Shown: in pieces, positions 1-8,217 of the stretch
Numbering within the stretch: position 1 is the first letter of the stretch
Layout: each line of letters starts with the position of its first letter
Source of the DNA: Hyphomicrobiales bacterium
GTDB lineage: Bacteria; Pseudomonadota; Alphaproteobacteria; Rhizobiales; Beijerinckiaceae
NCBI GenBank assembly: GCA_900470095.1
Contig: UBZM01000082.1
Location: 1-33,507, forward strand
Direction of reading: 5' to 3'
Length of the DNA: 33,507 bases
Notes under the pieces: generated by a model
What the model was told of the DNA's origin: nothing
Seen by the model: only the letters and a program-made list of their open reading frames with translations
Databases searched by the model: none
Made by a program: the position numbers and the translations under genes

Positions 1-473
1 CGGCGGCCGATCAAGGTCGCGCCGAACGCCTCCCGCTGGCTTTGCAGACGCACGACGTAGAGAATGTCGGTGCCGTCGAGAACGCTGAGATCGACCCGCT
101 GCTGGCAGTTTTGGCGGAGGTCGGCGAGATAGGGGGTCGCCACCTCGACGAGCGGATCGCTGCGCAGATAGGCATAGGCAAACCCGAGCGCGCGCCGCGA
201 CAGACTGTATTTGCGGGTCGCCGGATTCCTCTCGAGATAACCGAGCGCATAGAGCGAGAACGTGAAGCGCTGCGCTGCGCTTTTGTCGAGCCCGGTCGCG
301 GCTGCGATCTCGGTGATGCCCATCTCGCGCTGATCGGGGCTGAAGGCTTCCAGCACCGCGAAGCCGCGCTGCAACGAGCCGACGAACATCGGGCTGGCAA
401 GCATGCGCGCCCGATTGTCCTCCTCGCTTTCGGAACGCTCAGGTGCCTCAGCGGCATCCTGCTCATCACTCAT
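1..473 (-). CDS. IclR family transcriptional regulator (partial, C-terminus beyond left edge)
   Basis: DNA-binding transcription factor of the IclR family; only the first ~157 residues are in the window and the gene continues past base 1. Translation from the ATG at 473 shows an N-terminal winged helix typical of the family, with the segments LQRGFAVLEAF, ITEIAAATGLDKSAAQRF and LYALGYLERNPATRKYSL. The start of the effector domain follows (VEVATPYLADLR, then VDLSVLDGTDILYVVRLQS). A purine-rich stretch (GGGGGAGAG) lies just upstream of the ATG. It is transcribed in the same direction as the DUF4387/AtuA genes, from which a ~315-base gap separates it, so it may regulate that module; this link is inferred from position only. 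The family is clear but the effector cannot be told. Confidence 0.88.
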   Translation of the reverse strand, partial: MSDEQDAAEAPERSESEEDNRARMLASPMFVGSLQRGFAVLEAFSPDQREMGITEIAAATGLDKSAAQRFTFSLYALGYLERNPATRKYSLSRRALGFAYAYLRSDPLVEVATPYLADLRQNCQQRVDLSVLDGTDILYVVRLQSQREAFGATLIGR

Positions 474-788
474 CGCGCTCTCCCCCGTTTCCCGGAGCTT
501 ATTCGCGCACATGAATATCGCAATAAGATTTTTTGTATTTTTATCGAGAGACAACTCTGCCGCGATGAGCGGGGAGGGGCGACGGCCCGATGAATTTGGA
601 CGCGCCCGACCAGAGCGCGGGACGCTCTGGCCTTCGCTTCGGGGGGCGCATGCGAGCGCATCGCCGACATGGTCGAGAGCGGAACTCCGGCCCGCACACG
701 CGTCGCGTCTGCTCCTGGGCCATGCGCCACTGGTTGCAAGCGGCGCAATCCATGCGGTCGCTGCTGATGAACGGGCGCTTCTCGCGCT
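474..788. other. Intergenic stretch with promoter-like AT-rich segment
   Basis: Gap of about 315 bases between the IclR start and the end of the DUF4387 gene. Bases ~498-545 are markedly AT-rich against a GC-rich background and hold an inverted repeat (CTTATT at 498-503, AATAAG at 522-527) that could be an operator for IclR autoregulation. The remainder (550-788) is GC-rich, and I see no convincing gene in it: its open frames are short and have no family resemblance. Confidence 0.4.
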
Positions 789-1112
789 CTAACGTAGGGG
801 GACGAGCATGTTCATCAACGGAACGTGCTGCTGACAGCCATACATGTCGCCCTCGCCCGCGGAACCCTGCGCGCGCGGGCGCCTGATCGTGATCTTGATG
901 GCGTTGGCCATGTCGATCTCGAAGAAGGATGAGATGTCCGAGGGGGCGAGACCGTAAGCTCTCGCGACCGTCTCCGGCGTTATCGCGCCGGAATTCCGGA
1001 TGGTCTCGTAGTTCGCCTTCTCCCTGCACAGGATGTCGAAGGTGATGCGGTAGGGACCGGCATTCTTGCTGCGAACGATGTCGGCGATCTCGCGGAGCGG
1101 ACGGGCGGCCAT
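789..1112 (-). CDS. DUF4387 family protein, AtuA-associated small subunit
   Basis: Small protein of 107 residues that matches what I know of the DUF4387 family, usually encoded directly after an AtuA-like (DUF1446) gene. Recognisable family segments include IADIVRSKNAGPYRITFDI near the N-terminus, the conserved YGL / FFEIDMANAIKITIRRP core, and the QQHVPL motif near the C-terminus. The ATG at 1112 is separated from the stop of the upstream AtuA-like gene by one base, so the two are almost certainly co-translated. It has no signal peptide or membrane segment. No biochemical function is established for the family; it is assumed to work with its DUF1446 partner, possibly as a subunit. Confidence 0.85.
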   Translation of the reverse strand: MAARPLREIADIVRSKNAGPYRITFDILCREKANYETIRNSGAITPETVARAYGLAPSDISSFFEIDMANAIKITIRRPRAQGSAGEGDMYGCQQHVPLMNMLVPLR

Positions 1113-1113
1113 A

Positions 1114-2457
1114 TCACAAATCCTCCAGCGTGACTGGGAAAAGCTCGGTCGGCGAAGCCACCTTCATCAGGTGATAAGCGCTGAACTCGTAGACGGGGCC
1201 GACATCGAGGTCGGACGGGGAATAGGGAAAGGCGAGGTTTCCGGAGGGGTTGATGATGCCCTCGTAGTGATGGTGCAGCATGGCTCCGCTGATCTGGTGG
1301 CAGGCGGCATGCGCAAGTTCCTGCGAAGCGGCGGTGACCTCGATCACGAGGCCGATTTCCCGCGCTGGCGAATGCTCCCGCTCCAGTTCCTTCATCACGC
1401 CGTCGCGGCCATAGACATGGAACTGCACCGAAATCGGATCGGGCGCGAAATAGTCGCGTGCCCGCTCTTCGAGCTGGTCCAGGATGCCGTCGAGCGCCGC
1501 GATCGTGGTCGGACAGCGAATACCGGCGATGGCGATCGAGCGATAGCCGGCGAGTCGCGCGCCCTCCAGCTTGACATAGTAGTCCTCGGTCTCGGTCAGC
1601 CTGGCACCGGTGACGCGCACCTGCCTGTCGCCGAGTTGCTCGAAGGAGCAGCCGGTGAGGTCGATCTCATGCCCCGGGCCGCCTTGCCTGAACGGGTTCT
1701 CGCGCTCGTAGAGCGAATGCGCGGAGACCGATTTGACGGAAGCCCGCCGCCTGATGCTGCCGGGCTCCAGCACGAAGCCGTCCTCGTCCACCGTGCCGAG
1801 CATTACATCCATGGCGAATGGCTCGGCAGAGAATGCGCCGCATTCAAGAATCTTGCCCATGTGGATGGCGAGGGCCGGATCGGCCCCCTTCCAGATCGGA
1901 TAGGCGGCGATGACGGAGTCGTCGCAGGCGCGGCCGGCGATGATCACGTCGGCGCCTGCGCCGAGCGCCTCACAGATCGGTTCATGCCCCATCTGCGCGA
2001 CGAGGGCGACCGTTTCGTCGAGCGCGCCCTCCGTCAGGGGGTAGCCGGCCTCGAAGTCGAGCACCTCGTTCGCCGCCACCGCCTGTTTCGCGCGCTCGAT
2101 CGGGATATCCGAGCGGATGGTGGCCAGCCTGAGCTGCAGCCCGTTCTCGCTGGCGATCTCGCGGACCAGAGCCGCCGTGCGATCGACCTGGACACCGGAT
2201 CCCGCGCCGCCGACGCTGCCGACGATAACCGGAATGCCAGCCGCACGCCCGGCACGGATCAGGGCGGTCAGCTCGCGCTTGATGCTGACGTCCGAGACGA
2301 GGGGCTTGCCCGAGCCAAGATAATGCGGACCCGGATCGGTTGATCCGGCATCGACGGCGATCACGGCTGGGTTGAGCGACATGCCCCGCGCGAGCGCTTC
2401 TTCGCCGAAGCCATAACCTAGCGTTCCGGTGGGGGTGAGGACTGTGATGGGTGGCAT
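1114..2457 (-). CDS. AtuA-like (DUF1446) acyclic terpene utilisation family protein
   Basis: Cytoplasmic protein of 447 residues of the DUF1446 family, named after AtuA of Pseudomonas acyclic-terpene degradation. The signature DAGSTDPGPHYLGSG lies at about residues 36-50. It is followed by the glycine-rich GSVGGAGSG segment (~80-88) and IIAGRACDDSVIAA (~190-203), and the family's C-terminal region is present, so the protein is full length. The ATG at 2457 has a purine-rich GAGAGG upstream. It lies 102 bases downstream of a LysR gene and one base before DUF4387, all on the minus strand. Members occur in many catabolic clusters outside terpene degradation. The sequence gives the family but not the substrate, and no other atu gene is nearby, so terpene use should not be assumed. 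Confidence 0.88.
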   Translation of the reverse strand: MPPITVLTPTGTLGYGFGEEALARGMSLNPAVIAVDAGSTDPGPHYLGSGKPLVSDVSIKRELTALIRAGRAAGIPVIVGSVGGAGSGVQVDRTAALVREIASENGLQLRLATIRSDIPIERAKQAVAANEVLDFEAGYPLTEGALDETVALVAQMGHEPICEALGAGADVIIAGRACDDSVIAAYPIWKGADPALAIHMGKILECGAFSAEPFAMDVMLGTVDEDGFVLEPGSIRRRASVKSVSAHSLYERENPFRQGGPGHEIDLTGCSFEQLGDRQVRVTGARLTETEDYYVKLEGARLAGYRSIAIAGIRCPTTIAALDGILDQLEERARDYFAPDPISVQFHVYGRDGVMKELEREHSPAREIGLVIEVTAASQELAHAACHQISGAMLHHHYEGIINPSGNLAFPYSPSDLDVGPVYEFSAYHLMKVASPTELFPVTLEDL

Positions 2458-2559
2458 TCCTGCCTCTCTTTCGCGGAAAAGTTCCTTCCACGTAGAGGCT
2501 GTCGCACGAGGCCTGCGGTCAAATCGCTTCTGCGACCTCAGACATAACGAAAGGATATG

Positions 2560-3483
2560 CTAGATCGCAGGCTCCCCGATGGCAGTCGCCATGGCGGCGA
2601 GCTTGCGGGTCAAGCCGGCCCTGACATGCGCGACGAGAGCGCGCGTGCCGAGCGCGGCATCGCGGAAGCTCGGCAGGGCGACCCAGATGTCGTAATCCAC
2701 GGCGGGCCGGAAAGGGCGAACGACCAGTTGGCCGCTCGCGAAACCTTCGGTACTCAACGGATCGACGACCGACACGCCGACGCCGGCCGCGACGAATGAG
2801 CAGCAGGCCTCGGTGAGTTGCGCCGTCAGGACGGTGTTGGGCCGGGCTCCGGTTTCGGCGAAGGCCTTGTCGACCTGCAACTGCGCGCGATCCTCCTCGA
2901 CCATGCCGACGAAGCGTTCGCCGGTGAGATCGGTCGCATGGACCACGTCCAGTCCGGCCAGCCTGTGGCCCGGCGGCAGTGCGCAGACGGCGCGCATGGT
3001 GCAAAGCTTCTCGAACCGCACGCCCGGCCTGTCAGCCGCGAACATGCCGAAGCCGACGTCGACGGCTTGCGTGGCGATGCGCTCGACCAGCAGCCAGGAA
3101 TTGCGGCTCGACATCTCGATCCGCAGGCCAGGCCGCGCCTCCAGGAATTCGGCCAGGATCGGCGGAAGGATGCGGGTGGCGAGCGAGGGAAAGGCCACGA
3201 GCCGGATTTCGCCATAGTCAAGCCGCTGGATCGCCCTGGCGCGCGCCTGGATCGAATCGACGCCGAGGAAAACCCGTTCGACCTCCGCGTAGAGCATCTG
3301 CGCCTCGGCGGTGGGGATGACGCCGTTCCTCTGGCGATGGAACAGGCCGAAGCCGCATTTGCGTTCGAGCAGCAGAACGAGCTTGCTGACGGCCGGCTGA
3401 GACAGCCCGAGCCGCTCACCCGCCCGAGTGAAGCTGCCGAGTTCCATGATCGCCTTGAAGGCCTCGATCTGGCGGATGTTCAT
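2560..3483 (-). CDS. LysR family transcriptional regulator (first of tandem pair)
   Basis: LysR-type regulator of 307 residues. The N-terminal winged HTH (residues ~1-60) carries IRQIEAFKAIMELGSFTRAG and LGLSQPAVSKLVLLLER. The rest is the periplasmic-binding-like effector domain, with the usual sequence FVAAGVGVSVVDPLS around residue 230. The start codon overlaps the stop of the upstream LysR gene by four bases (ATGA), so the two are translationally coupled. The two proteins are clearly paralogous: their N-termini share RQIEAF, RAGER, SQPAVS and the CGF-LF-RQ block. The gene is divergent from the ABC/hydroxyacid operon and followed by the AtuA-like gene, making either the probable target. The effector is unknown. 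Confidence 0.93.
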   Translation of the reverse strand: MNIRQIEAFKAIMELGSFTRAGERLGLSQPAVSKLVLLLERKCGFGLFHRQRNGVIPTAEAQMLYAEVERVFLGVDSIQARARAIQRLDYGEIRLVAFPSLATRILPPILAEFLEARPGLRIEMSSRNSWLLVERIATQAVDVGFGMFAADRPGVRFEKLCTMRAVCALPPGHRLAGLDVVHATDLTGERFVGMVEEDRAQLQVDKAFAETGARPNTVLTAQLTEACCSFVAAGVGVSVVDPLSTEGFASGQLVVRPFRPAVDYDIWVALPSFRDAALGTRALVAHVRAGLTRKLAAMATAIGEPAI

Positions 3484-4433
3484 GCGCGCGGCGCCTCGGC
3501 AGGTGCAGGCATTTCATCGCTCATGCCGTGCCCGTCCGCGACGTGGTCGGCGAAGCGTTCCAGCTCGGCCAGGGCATGCGCGACGAAGCTGTCGACAAGG
3601 TTGAAGGATCGCGCCGCCTTCGGGCGAATGAGCCAGATGTCGAACTCGACCGCAGGCGAGAAGGGCCGGATAATGACGGCGGGGTTGGTGTTGTTGTAGG
3701 CGCTGATCGGATCGACCACCGCCACACCGGCACCGGCCGCGACGAAGGAAAAGGCAGTCTCCGACTGGCCGACCTCGATGCGCAGGCGCCGCTGGATCTT
3801 TCGCTCCTCGAAGATCCTGTCGATGACGAAACGCGAATGGTCCTGCGGCCCGAGCGAGATGAAATCCTCGTCCGTCAGGTCGTGAGCCTCGATGGATCGG
3901 CGCGTGGCCAGGCGATGGCCGGCGGGCAGGATGCAGAGCCCGCGCAGCCGGTGGAGATGCGTGCTTTCGACTTCCGGCCGATCGCTCGGCAGAAAGCTGA
4001 AGCCAACATCGACATGCTGGGTGGCGACGGCGTCGATCAGGCTGCGGGAACGCATGCTTTCGATGCGAAAACGCGTGTCGGGCCTGTCCTTGCAGAAGCC
4101 CCACAGAATGTCGGGCACGACGCGACGGGCGATGGCGGGAAAGGCGGCGATGCTGAGTGCCCCCCAGGACTGGTCGCGCAACGCCGTTGCGACCCGGGCA
4201 ATCTGACCGACGCCTACGAACATCCGTTCCACTTCAGCAAACAGCGCCTGGGCCTCTCGCGTCGGGGCCAGCTTGCTGCCTTGCCGCTCGAAGAGCCGAA
4301 AGCCGCAATGGCGTTCGAATTGGGCGATGAGCTGGCTGACCGCCGGCTGCGAGATGCTCATCCTCTCGCCGGCGCGCGTCACACTGCCCGTGGTCATGAC
4401 GGCACGAAAGGCCTCGATCTGGCGGACGTTCAT
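3480..4433 (-). CDS. LysR family transcriptional regulator (second of tandem pair)
   Basis: LysR-type regulator of 317 residues. The N-terminal winged HTH spans residues ~1-60 (VRQIEAFRAVMTTGSVTRAG, SISQPAVSQLIAQFERHCGF). The effector domain includes FVAAGAGVAVVDPISAYNNTNP, a pattern seen in OccR/NocR-like members that sense opines or amino acids; this resemblance is a hint only. The C-terminus is extended by a polar Pro/Ala-rich tail. The ATG at 4433 faces the ABC operon across a 139-base AT-rich region that contains a perfect palindrome, so autoregulation and control of that operon are likely. Its stop overlaps the start of the next LysR gene. Confidence 0.93.
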   Translation of the reverse strand: MNVRQIEAFRAVMTTGSVTRAGERMSISQPAVSQLIAQFERHCGFRLFERQGSKLAPTREAQALFAEVERMFVGVGQIARVATALRDQSWGALSIAAFPAIARRVVPDILWGFCKDRPDTRFRIESMRSRSLIDAVATQHVDVGFSFLPSDRPEVESTHLHRLRGLCILPAGHRLATRRSIEAHDLTDEDFISLGPQDHSRFVIDRIFEERKIQRRLRIEVGQSETAFSFVAAGAGVAVVDPISAYNNTNPAVIIRPFSPAVEFDIWLIRPKAARSFNLVDSFVAHALAELERFADHVADGHGMSDEMPAPAEAPRA

Positions 4434-4454
4434 GTGGCGGCATAAGCTCCAGTT

Positions 4455-4496
4455 ATTCTGCAGCGATAATTTTCTATTGGAAAATTATATTCTGCA
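4455..4496. promoter_or_regulatory. Candidate LysR operator in divergent promoter region
   Basis: A perfect 9-base inverted repeat, ATAATTTTC (4466-4474) and GAAAATTAT (4480-4488) with a 5-base spacer, sits between the divergently transcribed LysR gene (start 4433) and the ABC operon (start 4573). It is flanked by direct repeats of ATTCTGCA at 4455-4462 and 4489-4496, 34 bases apart. LysR-type regulators typically bind an interrupted AT-rich dyad plus a second nearby site in such divergent regions. The repeats are seen directly; binding by either LysR protein is inference. A shorter dyad (ATGTCC/GGACAT, 4527-4541) lies in the presumed leader. Confidence 0.6.
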
Positions 4497-4572
4497 AGAT
4501 GATCATCTCCTCAAGGACGCACGAGGATGTCCGAGGGACATTCCGGCAAGCGTCCGGACAACGGGGATTGTC

Positions 4573-5463
4573 ATGCTCATCGAAAACGCCCAGCGGCGCC
4601 TGCGCGCCATGATGTCCGCCTCGGCCGGCACGGTTCGCAGCGCACGCTACCTCACCGGCGCATCGCTCATCGGGCTCAGCCTCGCCGCCTCGCTCGGCGC
4701 CGCGCAAGCCGACCAACTCGACCGCGTCAAGCAGCGCGGCAAGCTCATCGTCGGCATCCGCAACGACTACATCCCCTTCGGTTATCTGGACGCCAAGGCC
4801 CAGAATGTCGGCTTCGAGGTGGATCTCGCCCGGGCCGTCGCCAAGGACCTGCTGGGCTCGGAAACTGCGATCGAATACGTCCCCGTCGTCGCCTCGAACC
4901 GGATCGAGTTCCTGAATGCCGGCCGCATCGACGTGATCTTCGCGACGCTCGGCGTCACCGCGGATCGCGGCAAGGTCATCGACTTCACGCAGCACTATTA
5001 TTCCATGGCCGGTATCGTCCTGATGGCGCCGAAGGAAGCGACCTACAAGAGCTGGGACGACATTCGCGGCAAGAAGATCTGCGGCAGCCAGGGCAATCTC
5101 TACAACCGGACGCTGAGCGAGAAGATGGGCGCCGAGCTGGTGCTGTTCACCGGAACCTCCGAAATCTTCAGCGCCTTCCAGGGCGGCCGCTGCGACGCCA
5201 TCGCCTTTGACGGCCCGAACCTGAACATGAAGGTCATGGAGGACGGCTGGAAGGACAAGTACAAGATCGCGCTGCAGACCTTCGAATACGTCCCGATCGC
5301 CGGCGGCGTGCGCAAGAACGAGCCCGCATTCCTCAAGGCCGTCGACACGGCCATCATCAAGGCCGAGGCCGGCGGGCTGATGGTCGAGGGCGAGAAGAAG
5401 TACAATCTCGGCGAGAGCGAATACGTCCAGAAGCGCGCCGCCGATGCGAAGAAGGCGCAGTAG
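4573..5463 (+). CDS. Polar amino-acid-type ABC transporter substrate-binding protein
   Basis: Periplasmic solute-binding protein of family 3 (SBP_bac_3), 296 residues from the ATG at 4573. It captures a small polar ligand and delivers it to the HisM/GlnP-type permeases encoded downstream. The start is supported by ACGGGGA ending about five bases upstream; ATGs at 4609 and 4612 are alternatives. An N-terminal signal peptide ends around AAQADQLDRV. The mature start GKLIVGIRNDYIPFGYLD, the core GFEVDLARAVAKDLLG, and VIDFTQHYYSMAGIVLM are typical of family 3. First gene of the plus-strand operon and next to the presumed LysR operator. The ligand cannot be read from sequence; the neighbouring hydroxyacid enzymes suggest an organic acid rather than an amino acid. 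Confidence 0.92.
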   Translation: MLIENAQRRLRAMMSASAGTVRSARYLTGASLIGLSLAASLGAAQADQLDRVKQRGKLIVGIRNDYIPFGYLDAKAQNVGFEVDLARAVAKDLLGSETAIEYVPVVASNRIEFLNAGRIDVIFATLGVTADRGKVIDFTQHYYSMAGIVLMAPKEATYKSWDDIRGKKICGSQGNLYNRTLSEKMGAELVLFTGTSEIFSAFQGGRCDAIAFDGPNLNMKVMEDGWKDKYKIALQTFEYVPIAGGVRKNEPAFLKAVDTAIIKAEAGGLMVEGEKKYNLGESEYVQKRAADAKKAQ

Positions 5464-5508
5464 CGCGAGCGCGGGGGGCAGGCGCGGGCGAGCGGGGTTC
5501 GGCTCATC

Positions 5509-6708
5509 ATGCATGCGTTGAAGGTCGCTCCTCGCAACAGGCGCTGCGCCATCGATGGCGGCGCCGGCCTCGCCGGCCTGGATGCCGGCGCGCGACGCAT
5601 GCTGCCGCCGGCGCTCTATCACTACCTCGCCGGCGCCTCCGACGACGAGGCGACGCACGCCCGCAACCGTCGTGCATTCGGCGAGCTCGCTTTCCTGCCC
5701 AAGGTGCTCGTCGATGTTTCGCGGCGCTCGCTCGCCAAGACGCTGTTCGGCGTCGAAAGGCGCCTGCCCTTCGGAATCGCGCCGATGGGGTTCAGCCGGC
5801 TGATCGCCCCGGATGGCGACATTGCACTCGCGCGGGCCGCCGCCGATGCCGACATCCCCTTCATCCTCAGCGGCGCTTCATTGACACCGATGGAAGAGGT
5901 CCGGGCGGCCGGCGCGACGAGCTGGTTCCAGGCCTATGTTCCAGGCGAAGCGGACCGCATCGCGGGGCTGATCGACCGCGTCGAGGCGGCCGGCTTCGAC
6001 ACTCTGGTGATCACCGCTGACACCGCCGTGCACCCCAAGCACGAGCGCGCCGCGCGGCACGGCTTCCACTCACCGGTGAAGCCGAGCCTGGGCCTCGCCT
6101 GGCAGGGGCTGTCGCGTCCGGGCTGGCTCCGGCGCGTTTTCTTGCGCGACCGCCTGGCCGCGCTGAAATTCCGCTTCGAGAACATGGATGCCGGGCAGGG
6201 GCCCCCGATCTTTTCCGCGACCCTGGTCCGCGACATCGGCCGGCGCGATGCCCTGTCCTGGCCGCATATCGAGGCGGTGCGCCGACGCTGGAAGGGCAAG
6301 CTGGTCATCAAGGGCATCATGGCGGCCGGCGATGCGGCCACGGCCGAGAAGGCCGGGGTGGACGGCATCATCGTTTCGAATCACGGCGGCCGGCAAGTCG
6401 ACTGCGCCGCCAGTTCGCTGGCCGCCCTGGAGCGTATCGCCGAGCGCGGCCTGACACTGACTGTCATGCATGACGGCGGCATCCGGCGTGGCGCCGACGT
6501 GCTGAAGGCGCTCAAGCTCGGCGCCGATTTCGTCTTCGTCGGACGGCCGATGCTGATGGCGGCGGCCATCGGCGGCCGGCGTGGCGCCGCCGAGGCCATC
6601 GCCTTGCTGGCAGAGGAGATCGACATCGCCATGGCGCTACTCGGCATCGATGACCTGACTGGCCTGGCGGAGGTCGAGCTATTGCGGGATCGGAGACCTC
6701 TGTCATGA
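5509..6708 (+). CDS. FMN-dependent alpha-hydroxyacid dehydrogenase (LldD / glycolate oxidase family)
   Basis: Flavoenzyme of 399 residues that oxidises an L-2-hydroxyacid to the 2-oxoacid, using an FMN-binding TIM barrel. The family residues are present: Tyr in YHYLAGAS (about 37-39), Gln/Tyr in FQAYV (141 and 143), Thr/Asp in ITADT (169 and 171), Lys in VIKGI (268), catalytic His and Arg in SNHGGRQ (292 and 295), and the phosphate-binding DGGIRRG (322-328) and GRP (345-347). It starts 45 bases after the binding-protein gene and overlaps the next permease by four bases (ATGA), placing an enzyme inside the transporter operon. That position implies it acts on the imported compound. Whether it is a lactate, glycolate or mandelate-type enzyme cannot be decided. 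Confidence 0.92.
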   Translation: MHALKVAPRNRRCAIDGGAGLAGLDAGARRMLPPALYHYLAGASDDEATHARNRRAFGELAFLPKVLVDVSRRSLAKTLFGVERRLPFGIAPMGFSRLIAPDGDIALARAAADADIPFILSGASLTPMEEVRAAGATSWFQAYVPGEADRIAGLIDRVEAAGFDTLVITADTAVHPKHERAARHGFHSPVKPSLGLAWQGLSRPGWLRRVFLRDRLAALKFRFENMDAGQGPPIFSATLVRDIGRRDALSWPHIEAVRRRWKGKLVIKGIMAAGDAATAEKAGVDGIIVSNHGGRQVDCAASSLAALERIAERGLTLTVMHDGGIRRGADVLKALKLGADFVFVGRPMLMAAAIGGRRGAAEAIALLAEEIDIAMALLGIDDLTGLAEVELLRDRRPLS

Positions 6709-7421
6709 GCCTCGACTACAGCTGGCTCAGCGACGGCCTCTACCAGACCTGGCTGCTGCGCGGCCTGGGAACGACAATCCTGATGAGCCTGCTCGGCATC
6801 GTATTGATGCTGGTGATCGGCGTCGCGGGCGCGCTGTGCCTGCATTTCCGGCTGCCGGTGCTGGAGACGCTGACGACCGTTCTGGTCGAGCTGTTCCGCA
6901 ACACGCCGCCGCTGGTGCAGCTCTTCTTCCTCTATTTCATGCTCTCCGAAGTCGGGCTGAAGCTGACAGACCCGGCGACGGGCCGCAGCGTGCCGTTATT
7001 CTCGGGCTTCACCTGCGTGGTGCTGTCGCTGGGTCTCTACAACGGCGCGATTGCGGTCGAGATCATCCGCTCGGGCCTGCTCGCCGTGCCGTCTCAGACC
7101 GTCGAAGGCGCGCGTTCGCTCGGATATACGCGCTTCCAGACCTTTCGCCATGTCGAGCTGCCGATTGGCTTCAGGCTGTCGATGCCGGCGATGACGAACA
7201 ACGTCGTCAGCCTGATCAAGACCTCGTCGCAGGCGGCGCTCGTCGCGGTTCCCGACATCATGTACGGCGCGACGCAGATCTCCCTCGAGACCTTCAGGAA
7301 CCTCGAGGTCATGCTGCTGATCTGGATTCTCTACGTCGCCCTGGCGAGCCTCGCCGTCGTCATCCTGCGCCGGCTGGGCGACGTCTTCCGCATCCCCGGA
7401 TACGGAGTCCAGGCGTCATGA
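6705..7421 (+). CDS. ABC transporter permease, HisM/GlnP type (first)
   Basis: Inner-membrane permease of 238 residues for the polar amino-acid ABC family. It has several hydrophobic helices (for example TTILMSLLGIVLMLVIGVAG near the N-terminus) and the ELFRNTPPLVQLFF segment typical of HisM/GlnP proteins. The EAA loop that docks the ATPase reads EGARSLGYTRFQTFRHVELP, around residues 139-158. It overlaps both the dehydrogenase upstream and the second permease downstream by four bases, so translation is coupled. It presumably pairs with the second permease as a heterodimer. Confidence 0.93.
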   Translation: MSLDYSWLSDGLYQTWLLRGLGTTILMSLLGIVLMLVIGVAGALCLHFRLPVLETLTTVLVELFRNTPPLVQLFFLYFMLSEVGLKLTDPATGRSVPLFSGFTCVVLSLGLYNGAIAVEIIRSGLLAVPSQTVEGARSLGYTRFQTFRHVELPIGFRLSMPAMTNNVVSLIKTSSQAALVAVPDIMYGATQISLETFRNLEVMLLIWILYVALASLAVVILRRLGDVFRIPGYGVQAS

Positions 7422-8215
7422 GCCGCGAATGGCGCGCCTTCCTGCTCGGCATCATCGGCGTTCCGGCCGTGCTCGCCGCCTTGCTCTTCGCCGTGTATGG
7501 CGCCGAAACGCCGGCCATTCTCGCGAAGATCTGGCTGCGAACGCCGCTGCTGCTCTCCGGCTCGGCCGACTTCAGCAGCTCGACCGGAGGCTTTGCAGCG
7601 AACATCCTCATCAGCCTGTGGGCGATGGCGATCGCCGCAGCCATCGGCGCCGTGCTCGGGATCGGACTGATCTCCCAGGGCAAACTCATCCGCATTCCCT
7701 CCGAATTCGTGATGAACGTGCTGCGCAACTCGCCCTGGCTGGTCGTGCTCTACGCGATGCTCTACCTGCTGCCCTTCGAGGTCACGGTCTTCGGCGCCAC
7801 GGTCTTCCTGTCGCCGATGGTGAAGTCGATCGTCGGGCTCGCCCTGCCGGTGACTGCAAACATCGCCGAGGTGTTTCGCGGCGGCGTCGAGGCCATCGCC
7901 AGCGGGCAGTGGGAATCGGCGCGTTCGCTCGGCTATCGCCGGCTGCAGATCCTGCGGCATATCGTGGTGCCTCAGGCGCTGCCGCTGATGACGCCGAACC
8001 TGATGACGATCTATGCGATGCTGTTCATCGGCACGAGCCTCGTCGTGGTCACCGGGACCTCCGACGTGATTTCGGTCGCGCGCACGGTCATCGGCAGCGA
8101 CGGCGATCACATCGCCACGGCTGTCTACATTTTCGTGCTGCTGCTCTTCTTCCTCTTCAGCTTTCCGATCGCGATCCTGACACGCTGGCTCGAACGGCGC
8201 GTGCGAGCGAGGTGA
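7418..8215 (+). CDS. ABC transporter permease, HisM/GlnP type (second)
   Basis: Inner-membrane permease of 265 residues. The ATG at 7418 overlaps the previous stop by four bases and is preferred to upstream in-frame starts, which would run deep into the first permease. It shows an N-terminal membrane segment (FLLGIIGVPAVLAALLFAVYG), the conserved NVLRNSPWLVVLYAMLYLLP segment, an EAA-type loop WESARSLGYRRLQILRHIVV (about 168-187), and a final long hydrophobic helix before the basic tail LERRVRAR. The stop is two bases before the ATPase start. Confidence 0.93.
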   Translation: MSREWRAFLLGIIGVPAVLAALLFAVYGAETPAILAKIWLRTPLLLSGSADFSSSTGGFAANILISLWAMAIAAAIGAVLGIGLISQGKLIRIPSEFVMNVLRNSPWLVVLYAMLYLLPFEVTVFGATVFLSPMVKSIVGLALPVTANIAEVFRGGVEAIASGQWESARSLGYRRLQILRHIVVPQALPLMTPNLMTIYAMLFIGTSLVVVTGTSDVISVARTVIGSDGDHIATAVYIFVLLLFFLFSFPIAILTRWLERRVRAR

Positions 8216-8217
8216 CC

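Noticed and set aside
1066..2343. Plus-strand frame of 425 codons opposite the AtuA-like gene
   Set aside because: Low-complexity antisense shadow with no recognisable family; the minus strand encodes a full DUF1446 protein.
4474..5658. Minus-strand frame of 394 codons across the binding-protein gene
   Set aside because: Antisense shadow; the plus strand has a signal peptide, family-3 motifs and operon continuity.
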